A stretch of DNA of 64,000 bases from JANOSH01 sp031415695 (lineage in GTDB: Bacteria > Actinomycetota > Acidimicrobiia > Acidimicrobiales > Ilumatobacteraceae), in assembly GCA_031415695.1 (NCBI GenBank), contig JANOSH010000032.1, positions 50,475 to 114,474 of the forward strand, given 5' to 3'. A model generated the notes under the pieces. It did not search any database. It saw nothing but the letters and a program-made list of their open reading frames with translations, and was not told where the DNA came from. This document shows positions 1 to 8,198 of the stretch, in pieces (positions within the stretch are counted from its first letter, which is position 1; each line of letters starts with the position of its first letter). The position numbers were made by a program, and so were the translations under genes.

Positions 1-207
1 CTCTTCGTCAGCACAATCGAGCATGAGGCGTTCATCGACGTCGATGAGGAGGGCACCCGCGCTGCTGCCGCCACGGGTGGCGCTATGGACTTGTCACATG
101 GGCCGACGATCAACGTCAACAAGCCGTTTGTCTACGTCATCCGAGACAAAGGGTCGGGAGTCGTCCTGTTTATCGGCCGAGTCACCGACCCCTCCGTTCC
201 CGGCTAG
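1..207 (+). CDS. Serpin family protease inhibitor, C-terminal fragment (5' end outside window)
   Basis: An open frame from base 1 to a TAG at 205-207 encodes the last 68 residues of a serpin. It shows the reactive-centre hinge EEGTRAAAATGG, a variable reactive loop (AMDLSHGP), and then the strand NKPFVYVIRD and the end motif VLFIGRVTDPS, in the order seen in all serpins. Serpins are suicide inhibitors of serine or cysteine proteases; the Ala-rich hinge is typical of inhibitory members. Aligning from the hinge puts P1 at Ser32 of the fragment, and aligning from NKPF puts it at Leu31, so target specificity is ambiguous. The stop shares a CTAG with the stop of the convergent mltG gene. The start, any signal peptide and the body lie to the left of the window. 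Confidence 0.9.
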   Translation, partial: LFVSTIEHEAFIDVDEEGTRAAAATGGAMDLSHGPTINVNKPFVYVIRDKGSGVVLFIGRVTDPSVPG

Positions 208-1376
208 CCGAGAACGCCGGCGTCCTGGGCGGCTTGGACGTTCACCAGGTGTTGCGCATAGCTCGTAGCAAAAACATGGTGGCCCTCTTTATCCTTTAGC
301 ACGTAATAGAGATACCCACAGCTCACCTTCTGGTCGGGACATTCTGACAGGGGCGGCGGAGGCGACGGATTGAGCGCAGCACGGATGGCGGCAGCGCCCG
401 GGCTTGCGATGGGCGTTGGCGGTAACCCCCGGTACTTGTACGTGTTGTACGGCGTGTCGAGATCCTTGATTTGACCAAAGGTCAATGTCGGATCCTGAGC
501 GTAGAACAGACTGGCATCAATCTGTAGCGGAATTTGAGGTTGGGCACCCAGACGGTTGTAGATGACCTGGGCAATCTTTGGCCGGTCCTCGTCGAACTTG
601 GCCTCGCGTTCGATCAGTGAGGCAACAACCAACACTTCGTACGGCGAGTAGCCAACCTTCTCCACCGCCTTATCCAAGCCGACGCCGACACCGATGCGCT
701 CCATTTGCTTCACCAGTTTCTCGAGCACCTTTCGTTCGTCTTCATTTCCTGACACCTGGTAGGTGTCGGGGAAGATGAGACCCTCAAGGCTCGGCTGGCC
801 TTCGGGCTGGAAGGCCGAACGCACCTCGCCCGATGCGGCCAAGGCCGCAAAGCGGGCCGACGACAGCCGTGGCAATTTCGACGCGAGTCGCTTGCCGAAC
901 TGGTCGACCGTAAATCCCTCGGGGAACGTGACCTTTTCGAAGGTTTGTTCTGGCAGCGTGCTAAGGGCCTGCATGACTTGGCCCATGTCGTCTTTCGGGC
1001 GGACACTGAAGTAGCCGGGCGTGAGTTCAAACGAGCCCTTCTGGTTCACATACCAGCGAAACACCTTGGCCGACGAGATAACGCCCTGGGTTTCGAGCCG
1101 GTTGGAAACCGACATGAGGTCGTCGTCGGCGTCGACCGTGAAGTTGATGCGTTCGCCAGCTGCCCCGGTTGGATTGACCTGGTTGACCACCCACAGCCCA
1201 ACAGCACCGGCGATGAGCACCGCAACGACCAGCAAACTAAGCGCGGTAAAACCCACCACTCGCAGCACGCCACGATCGCCACGCAGTGCTTCACCTTCGA
1301 AGTCGTAGAGCACCTCGGGCGTGTCCCATTCGTCGTCTTGCCAGTCATCGACGTTGTCGGAGCGATACCGCCTCAT
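204..1376 (-). CDS. mltG: Endolytic murein transglycosylase MltG
   Basis: This is a membrane-anchored lytic transglycosylase of the YceG/MltG family (390 aa). It cleaves nascent glycan strands and is thought to set their length by terminating polymerisation. A cytoplasmic N-terminus is followed by one membrane segment (VVGFTALSLLVVAVLIAGAV) and an extracellular domain. The domain carries the catalytic-Glu motif SLIEREAKFDEDRPKIAQVI and the conserved YNTYKYRGLPPTPIASPG segment near the C-terminus. A longer frame reaches 1412, but the ATG at 1376 forms an ATGA overlap with the ruvX stop and is preferred. Last gene of the minus-strand train; converges on the serpin gene. Confidence 0.95.
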   Translation of the reverse strand: MRRYRSDNVDDWQDDEWDTPEVLYDFEGEALRGDRGVLRVVGFTALSLLVVAVLIAGAVGLWVVNQVNPTGAAGERINFTVDADDDLMSVSNRLETQGVISSAKVFRWYVNQKGSFELTPGYFSVRPKDDMGQVMQALSTLPEQTFEKVTFPEGFTVDQFGKRLASKLPRLSSARFAALAASGEVRSAFQPEGQPSLEGLIFPDTYQVSGNEDERKVLEKLVKQMERIGVGVGLDKAVEKVGYSPYEVLVVASLIEREAKFDEDRPKIAQVIYNRLGAQPQIPLQIDASLFYAQDPTLTFGQIKDLDTPYNTYKYRGLPPTPIASPGAAAIRAALNPSPPPPLSECPDQKVSCGYLYYVLKDKEGHHVFATSYAQHLVNVQAAQDAGVLG

Positions 1377-1804
1377 GCGCGTGCCTCGCGACGGTTTCGG
1401 TGGTCGAGCCAACCTTGCAAAATGACGGCGGCAGCAACCTTGTCGACAACCTTGCGGCGGGCATCGGCCTTCAAGCCGGCCTCGATGAGCATACGATCGG
1501 CACTCACCGTAGTGAGGCGTTCATCCCACGTTTCCACCGGCACGCCGACCACGCTAGTCATGATTGCCACCTCATCGAGGGCACCCTGCGCCGCGATGCC
1601 AATACTGCCGTCGAGCGACAGTGGTAACCCGACGACAACGCGGACAGCCTCCTCCTCGGCCACGATGGCAGCGATGCGACGATGATCGACGCTTCGGTCC
1701 CCCGAGCGTTGTAGAACGGTGAGCGGTCCAGCGATTGTGCCCGACGAATCGCTCACCGCCACCCCGACACGCTTGGACCCCAAGTCGAGGCCAATAACGC
1801 GCAT
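1373..1804 (-). CDS. ruvX: Putative pre-16S rRNA nuclease / Holliday junction resolvase-like protein (YqgF)
   Basis: A 143-aa RNase H-fold protein of the YqgF/RuvX family, involved in 16S rRNA 5' maturation and originally proposed as a Holliday-junction resolvase. The N-terminal motif GLDLGSKRVGVAVSD carries the first acidic residue. VVVGLPLSLDGS in the middle and a C-terminal DERLTT segment complete the usual pattern, and length is normal. Its ATG overlaps the alaS stop by one base (TGATG), and its own stop overlaps mltG, so the three genes look translationally coupled. The alaS-ruvX-mltG order is common in Gram-positive bacteria. Confidence 0.95.
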   Translation of the reverse strand: MRVIGLDLGSKRVGVAVSDSSGTIAGPLTVLQRSGDRSVDHRRIAAIVAEEEAVRVVVGLPLSLDGSIGIAAQGALDEVAIMTSVVGVPVETWDERLTTVSADRMLIEAGLKADARRKVVDKVAAAVILQGWLDHRNRREARA

Positions 1805-4410
1805 CAGCTCAGACCGGCTGCCTCTCGCGCCAGCCGCAGGGCGTCGTCGATCCCGGCCGGGTTCTTGCCTCCAGCCGTAGCTATGTCGCCTTTCCCTCCG
1901 CCTCCCCCGCCAACGGCCTTGGCCGCGTTGGCGATAAGTTGGCTGGCCTGCAGCCCACTATCGGCGGTAACAACCCCAGCGAGCGACACCCCGCCGGTGT
2001 CGGTGATGCCGGCGAGTACGACGGCTCGCACGCCCCCGTGTTGGCGTACGGCAACGGCAAGGTCCTTGATCTCACCGGTTGACAGGCCATCGACTCGGGC
2101 AACAACTACACCGCCTACTGCACTCGCGGCCAGCTCGGCGGCTTGCCCGGTAGCGTTGGCGGCGCGCAACTGCTTGATCTCGTCACGAAGCGCTTTGATC
2201 TCGTCGAGTTTTCGTTCCACACCGTCGACCATCGAGTCGGCCGGCACACCAAGCAGTTGGGCAGCGCGGGTGATATCTCGGTCGACGCGTTGTAGCAACG
2301 CCACAGTATTTGTGCCGGTAACGGCCTCGAGCCTGCGCAGGTTCGAGCCGATGGACCCTTCGCTGAGGATCTTGATGGTGCCAATGTCGCCGGTGGCGCG
2401 CACGTGCGTGCCGCCGCACAACTCGATGGAACTGCCCGCTTCGAGCACGCGCACGATGTCGCCGTACTTGTCGCCGAAGAAGGCCGTGGCGCCGGCTGCC
2501 ATGGCTTCGTCCTTAGTGGTTTCGTAGGCGCGGGCTGGAGAGTTAGTGAGTACCTCGGTGTTGGCCAAGAGCTCGATCTCGCTGATTTGCTCTGCAGTCA
2601 CTGGCGCGAAATGGTTGAAGTCGAAGCGCAACCGGTCGGGAGCGACGAGCGAACCTGCTTGTTGTACATGCTCGCCGAGCACACGACGCAAGGCCCAGTG
2701 CAGAACGTGGGTGCCGGTGTGGTTTCGACGAATCATGTTGCGGCGTTCAACATCGATGACAGCAACGGCGGTTTGTCCGGGGACCATCGAGCCCGTTTCC
2801 ATGTGAACTACATGGCGACGTAGTCCAGGTAACGCAAACGTGGTGTCGACAACTCTCGCCACACCCGTTGGTGTGGTTATGGTGCCGGTATCGCCCACCT
2901 GGCCCCCGCTTTCAGCGTAGAACGGGGTGCGTTCGAGGAGCACTTCGATGTGACCGCCAGTGTCGATGACATCAAGAACGAGCGCCTCTGTCGTGTCGGA
3001 CGAGTAGCCGACAAACTCGGTGACGCCGGACTTTTCGACAATGGCACGGTAACGGTCGACGAGTTGATCATCGACAACACCCTGCTTGCGGGCGTCTTTG
3101 GCTCGACGCCTCTGCTCGGCCATTTCAACGTTGAAGCCGTCGACGTCGATCTCGACGCCTCGTTCACCGGTGATCTCGGCGGTGAGTTCCAATGGAAACC
3201 CGTATGTGTCATGCAGCATGAAGGCAGTCGAGCCGCCCAGCGGTTGGCCGGGGGTGACCTCGGCAAGGTCTTTTTCGAGGATGGTAAGCCCGGTTCGCAA
3301 GGTCTGGCGGAACTTCTCCTCTTCACGAGTGAGGATGTCGACAATGAGGTCTCGGCTGGCCGAAAGCTCGCTATAGGCCCCCTCCATGACATCGATGGCG
3401 GTTCCCGCCAGCAGCGGCATGACGAGCGATTCGGTGCCGAGGAGATAGGCGTGGCGAACAGCGCGACGAATAATGCGGCGCAAGACATAGCCCCGATTTT
3501 CGTTCGAGGGATACACGCCGTCGCTGACAAGCATGGTGGCGCTACGGGCGTGCTCGGCCAAGACACGAAGGCTGAAACTGGCCCGATCGTCGTAGTTGCC
3601 CACCTGGTACTTTTGTCCGGTGATGCCAGATGCATGCTCAATGAGCGGTGCCATTACGTCGGTCTCCCAGACCGAGTCGACCCCTTGGGCCAAGGTAAGG
3701 ATGCGTTCAAGCCCTGCACCGGTATCGATTGACGGCTTGGGCAGCGGTGTCCGGGTGCCGTCGGGGGCCTGATTGAACTGCATGAAGACTAGGTTCCAGA
3801 ACTCCATGAACCGGTCGCCCTGCGGATCGTTCAGCGGCCCACCTGGAGGACCAAACGCCTCGCCACGATCGATATGAATCTCCGAGCACGGCCCACATGG
3901 ACCTGTTTCGCCCATCTGCCAGAAGTTGTCCTTGTCGCCCAAACGCTGAATGCGGTTCATAGGAACGCCAACTTGGTCGTGCCAGATCTGCTCGGCTTCG
4001 TCGTCACTGTGGTGGACCGTGATCCACAATCGGTCGCCGTCGAGGCCGAAAACGTTCGTCACGAGTTCCCACGACCAGGGAATGGCGTCGGATTTGAAAT
4101 AGTCTCCGAAAGAAAAATTGCCGAGCATCTCGAAGAACACCAGATGCCGTTTGGTGCGACCGACATCGTCGAGATCGTTGTGCTTGCCGCCAGCACGAGC
4201 ACACTTTTGGACGGTAACCGCACGCTTGTAGGGCGCGGCCTCGTCGCCAGTGAAGTACGGCTTGAACGGCACCATGCCAGCCACGCTGAACAACACGGTG
4301 GGGTCGTGCGGGATGAGGCTGGCCGATGGCACTGCCACATGACCGCGCTCGGTAAAGAACCCCGTGAAGGCGGCTCGAAGTTCGTCGGCAGTTCGTGGAG
4401 TCACAGACAT
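1804..4410 (-). CDS. alaS: Alanine--tRNA ligase
   Basis: This 868-aa class II synthetase charges tRNA-Ala. The N-terminal catalytic core starts with ELRAAFTGFFTERGHVAVPS and contains FFEMLGNFSFGDYFK. The editing domain carries the metal-binding pair HTGTHVLHWALR and CGGTHV. A C-terminal C-Ala region ends in the Gly-rich GGGGGGKGDIATAGG. Length and domain order are complete. The ATG at 4410 is preceded by a GGGGA stretch with about 5 nt spacing, a usable ribosome binding site. A 124-nt gap separates it from the gene upstream, so it may have its own promoter; I did not find a convincing one. Confidence 0.97.
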   Translation of the reverse strand: MSVTPRTADELRAAFTGFFTERGHVAVPSASLIPHDPTVLFSVAGMVPFKPYFTGDEAAPYKRAVTVQKCARAGGKHNDLDDVGRTKRHLVFFEMLGNFSFGDYFKSDAIPWSWELVTNVFGLDGDRLWITVHHSDDEAEQIWHDQVGVPMNRIQRLGDKDNFWQMGETGPCGPCSEIHIDRGEAFGPPGGPLNDPQGDRFMEFWNLVFMQFNQAPDGTRTPLPKPSIDTGAGLERILTLAQGVDSVWETDVMAPLIEHASGITGQKYQVGNYDDRASFSLRVLAEHARSATMLVSDGVYPSNENRGYVLRRIIRRAVRHAYLLGTESLVMPLLAGTAIDVMEGAYSELSASRDLIVDILTREEEKFRQTLRTGLTILEKDLAEVTPGQPLGGSTAFMLHDTYGFPLELTAEITGERGVEIDVDGFNVEMAEQRRRAKDARKQGVVDDQLVDRYRAIVEKSGVTEFVGYSSDTTEALVLDVIDTGGHIEVLLERTPFYAESGGQVGDTGTITTPTGVARVVDTTFALPGLRRHVVHMETGSMVPGQTAVAVIDVERRNMIRRNHTGTHVLHWALRRVLGEHVQQAGSLVAPDRLRFDFNHFAPVTAEQISEIELLANTEVLTNSPARAYETTKDEAMAAGATAFFGDKYGDIVRVLEAGSSIELCGGTHVRATGDIGTIKILSEGSIGSNLRRLEAVTGTNTVALLQRVDRDITRAAQLLGVPADSMVDGVERKLDEIKALRDEIKQLRAANATGQAAELAASAVGGVVVARVDGLSTGEIKDLAVAVRQHGGVRAVVLAGITDTGGVSLAGVVTADSGLQASQLIANAAKAVGGGGGGKGDIATAGGKNPAGIDDALRLAREAAGLS

Positions 4411-4534
4411 GGCGTCCCCGAGGTTATCGGGCTACGCGAACGCGCATCATGGTTTAACGCCCCTATAAGGACGACCCATCTAGCCTGTCTTCGGCGTCGC
4501 TTGCTCACTACCGTTTACTTTAACGCTCCGCCAT

Positions 4535-4837
4535 CTAGCGAGCGCGGCGACGTCGGTGGCGGTAGTCGTCGAGTTGCTCGACACTTCCAGAGCTGTCGGG
4601 AACGCCATTGACCGGATGTCCGTCGATTCGGCTTCGCATTTCGGCTTCCTTGGTCACCATGGCTGAGCGCCCCTCGCGCATGGCCAAGCTGACACGTCGA
4701 CGAGCACCGTCGATGGTCTTTCGAGCGATGTTTACCGGCGTAACTTTCTCGGCTACAGCCTGGATGCGCTTTTTTGCCAGCCGTGCTCCAGCAGCGCCCG
4801 CGACGGATCCGGCAATAAACCAGCGGAGTCGTTTCAT
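4535..4837 (-). CDS. Small membrane-anchored protein of unknown function, next to DUF948 gene
   Basis: A 100-aa protein. Residues 5-20 (RWFIAGSVAGAAGARLA) form a Gly/Ala-rich membrane or glycine-zipper-like segment. A basic, helical middle and a charged C-terminus rich in Arg follow. The ATG makes an ATGA overlap with the DUF948 gene upstream, so the two are co-translated. Actinobacterial genomes often carry a short protein of this type (annotated in streptomycetes as DUF6167) beside a DUF948 gene between rarA and alaS. That assignment is from context and general resemblance, not a search. Function unknown. Confidence 0.75.
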   Translation of the reverse strand: MKRLRWFIAGSVAGAAGARLAKKRIQAVAEKVTPVNIARKTIDGARRRVSLAMREGRSAMVTKEAEMRSRIDGHPVNGVPDSSGSVEQLDDYRHRRRRAR

Positions 4838-5193
4838 GTGTCCTTCTTTCGAAGCCGACGTGCGGCCCTGCTGGTTCCGGTAGCGAAGGCGACGGTCTTT
4901 ATCACCGGAGTGGACAGCGCGGCCTTAGCTACCCTCGTCGCTCCGCCGACCGACGCCGAGATTGCTTCCGCCGATCCGAGCACCCGATCAAATCGATCGA
5001 GATCATCACGTGCGGTATCGACAGTAGCGCGCAACTCGCAGATCAATGGACGAGTCTCGGCACGGAGCTGCGTTATCTCGTTACGCAGCTCGGAAACAAC
5101 ACGCAACAAGCGGCCGAGTACGACGACTAACCCCACGAAGCCGAGCACGCACAAAATCGTCGCAACGATGAGAGCAAATTCGGTGGCTGTCAT
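4834..5193 (-). CDS. DUF948 domain-containing membrane protein
   Basis: A 119-aa protein with an N-terminal membrane segment (FALIVATILCVLGFVGLVVV), then a predicted coiled-coil (residues about 28-65: LRNEITQLRAETRPLICEL and on), then a Gly/Ala-rich tail ending in basic residues. This is the layout of DUF948 proteins, which resemble the general stress protein YtxG and have no assigned biochemical role. The frame stays open to 5400 inside rarA, but the ATG at 5193 forms an ATGA overlap with the rarA stop and immediately precedes the membrane segment. It is therefore taken as the start. Coupled downstream to the small membrane protein. Confidence 0.85.
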   Translation of the reverse strand: MTATEFALIVATILCVLGFVGLVVVLGRLLRVVSELRNEITQLRAETRPLICELRATVDTARDDLDRFDRVLGSAEAISASVGGATRVAKAALSTPVIKTVAFATGTSRAARRLRKKDT

Positions 5194-6440
5194 GGCAGGT
5201 CTCGCACAGTTGGACAATAGAGGGTCACGTCGACGCCCACGGGGAGATAGCGCTGCGCCACGCATCCGTCGACGTGATCGTGCGGGTACAGATAGCCGGC
5301 CCCATGGCCCAACTGTTTGGCTCCTTGATAGTGACCGTCGCGTAAATGCGCTGGCACTTCGCCGCCTGGATGTTCCTTGAGGTGGGCTCGGGCATTCCAT
5401 ATTGCCAGCGCCGCAGCGTTGCTTTTGGGTGCTCGGGCCAGGTGGATCACCGCTTGGGCCAGGTTGAGTTGCGCTTCGGGTAAACCAACGAACTCGACCG
5501 CCTGCGCGGCTGCCGCGGCAACAAGCAGACTGGTGGGGTCTGCCATCCCCACGTCCTCACTGGCCAAGATCACAAGCCGACGGGCGATAAACCGAGCGTC
5601 TTCACCGGCTTCCAGCATTCGAGCAAGCCAGTAGATGCTGGCATCGGGGTCGCTCCCCCTGATCGACTTGATAAACGCGCTCACTACGTCGTAGTGGTCG
5701 TCGCGTCCGTAGCGTAAGGCTCGGGTGCCGATAGCGTCTTCGACGTCGACGAGTTCAACGCTAACGTGCCCGCGCTCGTTCGCCAGCGCAACGGCAACCT
5801 CGAGCGAGGTGAGCAGCTGGCGCCCGTCACCGCCAGAACGTTCGCTGAGCATCTCGACAGCCTCGTCACTCGCGGAGGCTGCTTCTGCGTGCAGGCCACG
5901 CCGTGCCAGCTGGGCAAGGTCGGCCGGCCCCAGCGGTTCGAGCCGAAACAGCGTCGACCGACTCAATAGAGGCGGGTTCACCTCGAAGAACGGGTTCTCG
6001 GTCGTAGCTCCGATCAGCACGATCAGGCCTTCTTCGACGCTTGGCAACAGCGCATCTTGCTGCGATTTGTTGAACCGATGGATCTCGTCGAGGAACAGCA
6101 CGGTGCCTTTGTCGTGGTGGCCAAGCCGTTCGGTTGCCCGTTCGATCACCTCGCGCACGTCTTTGACCCCGGCGGTGACCGCCGACAGTTGTTCGAAGGT
6201 TTTACTTGAGGCTTCGGCGAGTACCCGAGCGAGGGTGGTCTTGCCGACGCCTGGGGGTCCCCACAAGATGACAGACGAAAGACGGTCTGCATCGACGAGA
6301 GCCCTCAACGGTCGCCCAACCCCAAGCAAATGGGTTTGGCCGACAATCTCGTCGAGCGATCGGGGCCGTAGCCGAGCAGCGAGTGGCGCTTTTCGAGCCA
6401 ACCGATCGGCCGCCGCGGCGCTAAAAAGGTCGTCGGGCAC
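5190..6440 (-). CDS. rarA: Replication-associated recombination protein A (AAA+ ATPase)
   Basis: A 416-aa RarA/MgsA/WRNIP1-type AAA+ ATPase that acts at stalled replication forks. Visible motifs are Walker A GPPGVGKTT (Lys67), Walker B with a helicase-loader-like FLDEIHRFNKSQQDALLPS, and sensor 1 IGATTENPFFEVNPPLLSR. The C-terminal tetramerisation domain contains the family signature AIWNARAHLKEHP and PAHLRDGHYQGAKQLGHG. Length is slightly short but complete. It lies 21 nt downstream of aspS and overlaps the DUF948 gene by ATGA. Confidence 0.96.
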   Translation of the reverse strand: MPDDLFSAAAADRLARKAPLAARLRPRSLDEIVGQTHLLGVGRPLRALVDADRLSSVILWGPPGVGKTTLARVLAEASSKTFEQLSAVTAGVKDVREVIERATERLGHHDKGTVLFLDEIHRFNKSQQDALLPSVEEGLIVLIGATTENPFFEVNPPLLSRSTLFRLEPLGPADLAQLARRGLHAEAASASDEAVEMLSERSGGDGRQLLTSLEVAVALANERGHVSVELVDVEDAIGTRALRYGRDDHYDVVSAFIKSIRGSDPDASIYWLARMLEAGEDARFIARRLVILASEDVGMADPTSLLVAAAAAQAVEFVGLPEAQLNLAQAVIHLARAPKSNAAALAIWNARAHLKEHPGGEVPAHLRDGHYQGAKQLGHGAGYLYPHDHVDGCVAQRYLPVGVDVTLYCPTVRDLP

Positions 6441-6461
6441 CCGCCGAGGCTACCCCACCGC

Positions 6462-8198
6462 TTAGGTAGACCGCGGAAGGACCCGAATGCCGAGATCGTT
6501 GAGCTGCTTGGCATCGACGGGAGTCGGAGCGTTGGTCATTGGGTCCGAACCCGACTGCGTTTTGGGGAATGCAATGACCTCTCGGATGTTGTCCTCACCG
6601 GCCAAGATTGCGACCAATCGATCGAGCCCGAACGCAAACCCACCATGGGGTGGTGCGCCGTATTTGAACGGGTTGAGGAAGAACCCGAAACGACGGTTGG
6701 CTTCTTCGTCGGAGATGCCGAGCAACCGGAATATGCGCGACTGCAGTTCTGGCTGATGAATTCGGATGGAACCCGAACCAAGCTCCCACCCGTTGAGCAC
6801 GAGGTCGTACGCTTGGCTGCGAACCTTCATTGGCTCGGATTCGAGAAGATGCAGGTCGTCGGGATGCGGCTGGGTAAAGGGGTGATGGCCGGGCTTGGGG
6901 GTTCGCGTGACAGCGTCGACACCGACGAACTGTGGAAAGTCGACAACCCACACGTAGTGGTATGGCCCCTGATGCACCGGCGGTCGACCAAGGTCGTTGC
7001 GCAGTTGGCCGAGTACTTCGCACGTGGTGATCCACTCGTCGGCGACAATAAGCACTAGGTCGCCCTCGGTAGCACCCATGGCGGCAATGAGCGCCGACTT
7101 CTCGACGTCGGTAAAGAACTTGGCGACCGGCGAGTCGAGGGCTCCGTCGGCACCGACCTTTATCCATACCAAGCCCTTGGCACCGATCCTCTTGGCCCGG
7201 TCGGTCAGGGCGTCGAGCTTGTTGCGGCCGAACTCCTCGGCCTTGCCGGTGGCGCAAATACCTTTGATTGCCCCAGCGCCCGCGAACGCCTTGAACTCGG
7301 TGGAGGCAAACACCGAATCGAGATCGACCAGTTCCATGCCGAACCGCATGTCGGGCTTGTCGACACCAAACCGCTCCATGGCATCGTGCCAAGTAATCGT
7401 ACCGATAGCACCCGGGCGCACACCGGTTGCTGCCTCGGCCGCATCGAGCACCGCCTCGCCAATACAGGCAAAAACGTCATCCTGGTTCACGAAGCTCATT
7501 TCGGCGTCGAGCTGCATGAACTCGTACTGCCGGTCGGCGCGTAGGTCCTCGTCTCGAAGGCAACGAGCGATCTGAAAATAGCGGTCGAACCCGGCCACCA
7601 TGAGCAATTGTTTGAATAGCTGCGGGCTTTGGGGAAGCGCGTAGAACGAGCCGGGTTCCTTACGCGACGGAACCAGGAACTCCCGTGCGCCTTCGGGGGT
7701 AGAAGGGACCAACATGGGCGTCTCGACCTCGACGAAACCCTGACGCTCCATGGCCTTTCGCACGGCCGAGTTGACGGCCGCACGAAGCCGCAAGTTGCGC
7801 TGCATTCGCTCGCGTCGAAGGTCGAGGTAGCGATGGGTCAGGCGAACGTTCTCGTCGACGTTGTCGGCACGATCGTCGATGGGGAATACGGGGGGCTCGG
7901 CGGCGTTGAGAATTTCGACCACGCATTCGCCGAGCTCGACAGAACCGGTCGGCAGCTTGTCGTTGAGGGTGCCGGCGGGCCGCTCGCGCACCACGCCGGT
8001 GACACGCACTACGTATTCGTTGCGAACCTCGACTGAGCCGTCGAACACACACTGCACAATGCCGGTGTGGTCGCGGACATCGACGAAGGCGAGATGCTCG
8101 CCATGTTCGCGCCGACGCGCCACCCACCCGCACACGGTTATGGTGTTGCCGACGTGAATGGGCCGAGGTTCACCGCAATAGTGGGTACGCATACTCAT
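6462..8198 (-). CDS. aspS: Aspartate--tRNA(Asp/Asn) ligase
   Basis: A bacterial-type class II aspartyl-tRNA synthetase (578 aa). It has an N-terminal OB-fold anticodon-binding domain (GWVARRREHGEHLAFVDVRD). Next come motif 2 (FQIARCLRDEDLRADRQYEF) and the bacterial GAD insertion. The motif 3 region (PPHGGFAFGLDRLVAILAGE) closes the core. Many actinobacteria lack AsnRS and use a nondiscriminating enzyme with GatCAB; which type this is cannot be read with confidence. The ATG forms an ATGA overlap with the hisS stop; a second in-frame ATG two codons later is also possible. Confidence 0.97.
   Translation of the reverse strand: MSMRTHYCGEPRPIHVGNTITVCGWVARRREHGEHLAFVDVRDHTGIVQCVFDGSVEVRNEYVVRVTGVVRERPAGTLNDKLPTGSVELGECVVEILNAAEPPVFPIDDRADNVDENVRLTHRYLDLRRERMQRNLRLRAAVNSAVRKAMERQGFVEVETPMLVPSTPEGAREFLVPSRKEPGSFYALPQSPQLFKQLLMVAGFDRYFQIARCLRDEDLRADRQYEFMQLDAEMSFVNQDDVFACIGEAVLDAAEAATGVRPGAIGTITWHDAMERFGVDKPDMRFGMELVDLDSVFASTEFKAFAGAGAIKGICATGKAEEFGRNKLDALTDRAKRIGAKGLVWIKVGADGALDSPVAKFFTDVEKSALIAAMGATEGDLVLIVADEWITTCEVLGQLRNDLGRPPVHQGPYHYVWVVDFPQFVGVDAVTRTPKPGHHPFTQPHPDDLHLLESEPMKVRSQAYDLVLNGWELGSGSIRIHQPELQSRIFRLLGISDEEANRRFGFFLNPFKYGAPPHGGFAFGLDRLVAILAGEDNIREVIAFPKTQSGSDPMTNAPTPVDAKQLNDLGIRVLPRST

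Noticed and set aside
945..1685. Long plus-strand open frame opposite mltG and ruvX
   Set aside because: Antisense shadow of two well-supported genes; no domain pattern and no ribosome site.
2950..3732. 260-codon plus-strand open frame opposite alaS
   Set aside because: Lies wholly inside the conserved alaS gene; typical GC-rich antisense frame.
4411..4534. T-box or other riboswitch before alaS
   Set aside because: The gap is only 124 nt and shows no specifier-loop or T-box sequence.
5194..5400. N-terminal extension of the DUF948 gene
   Set aside because: It only shadows rarA; the ATGA overlap at 5193 directly precedes the membrane helix.
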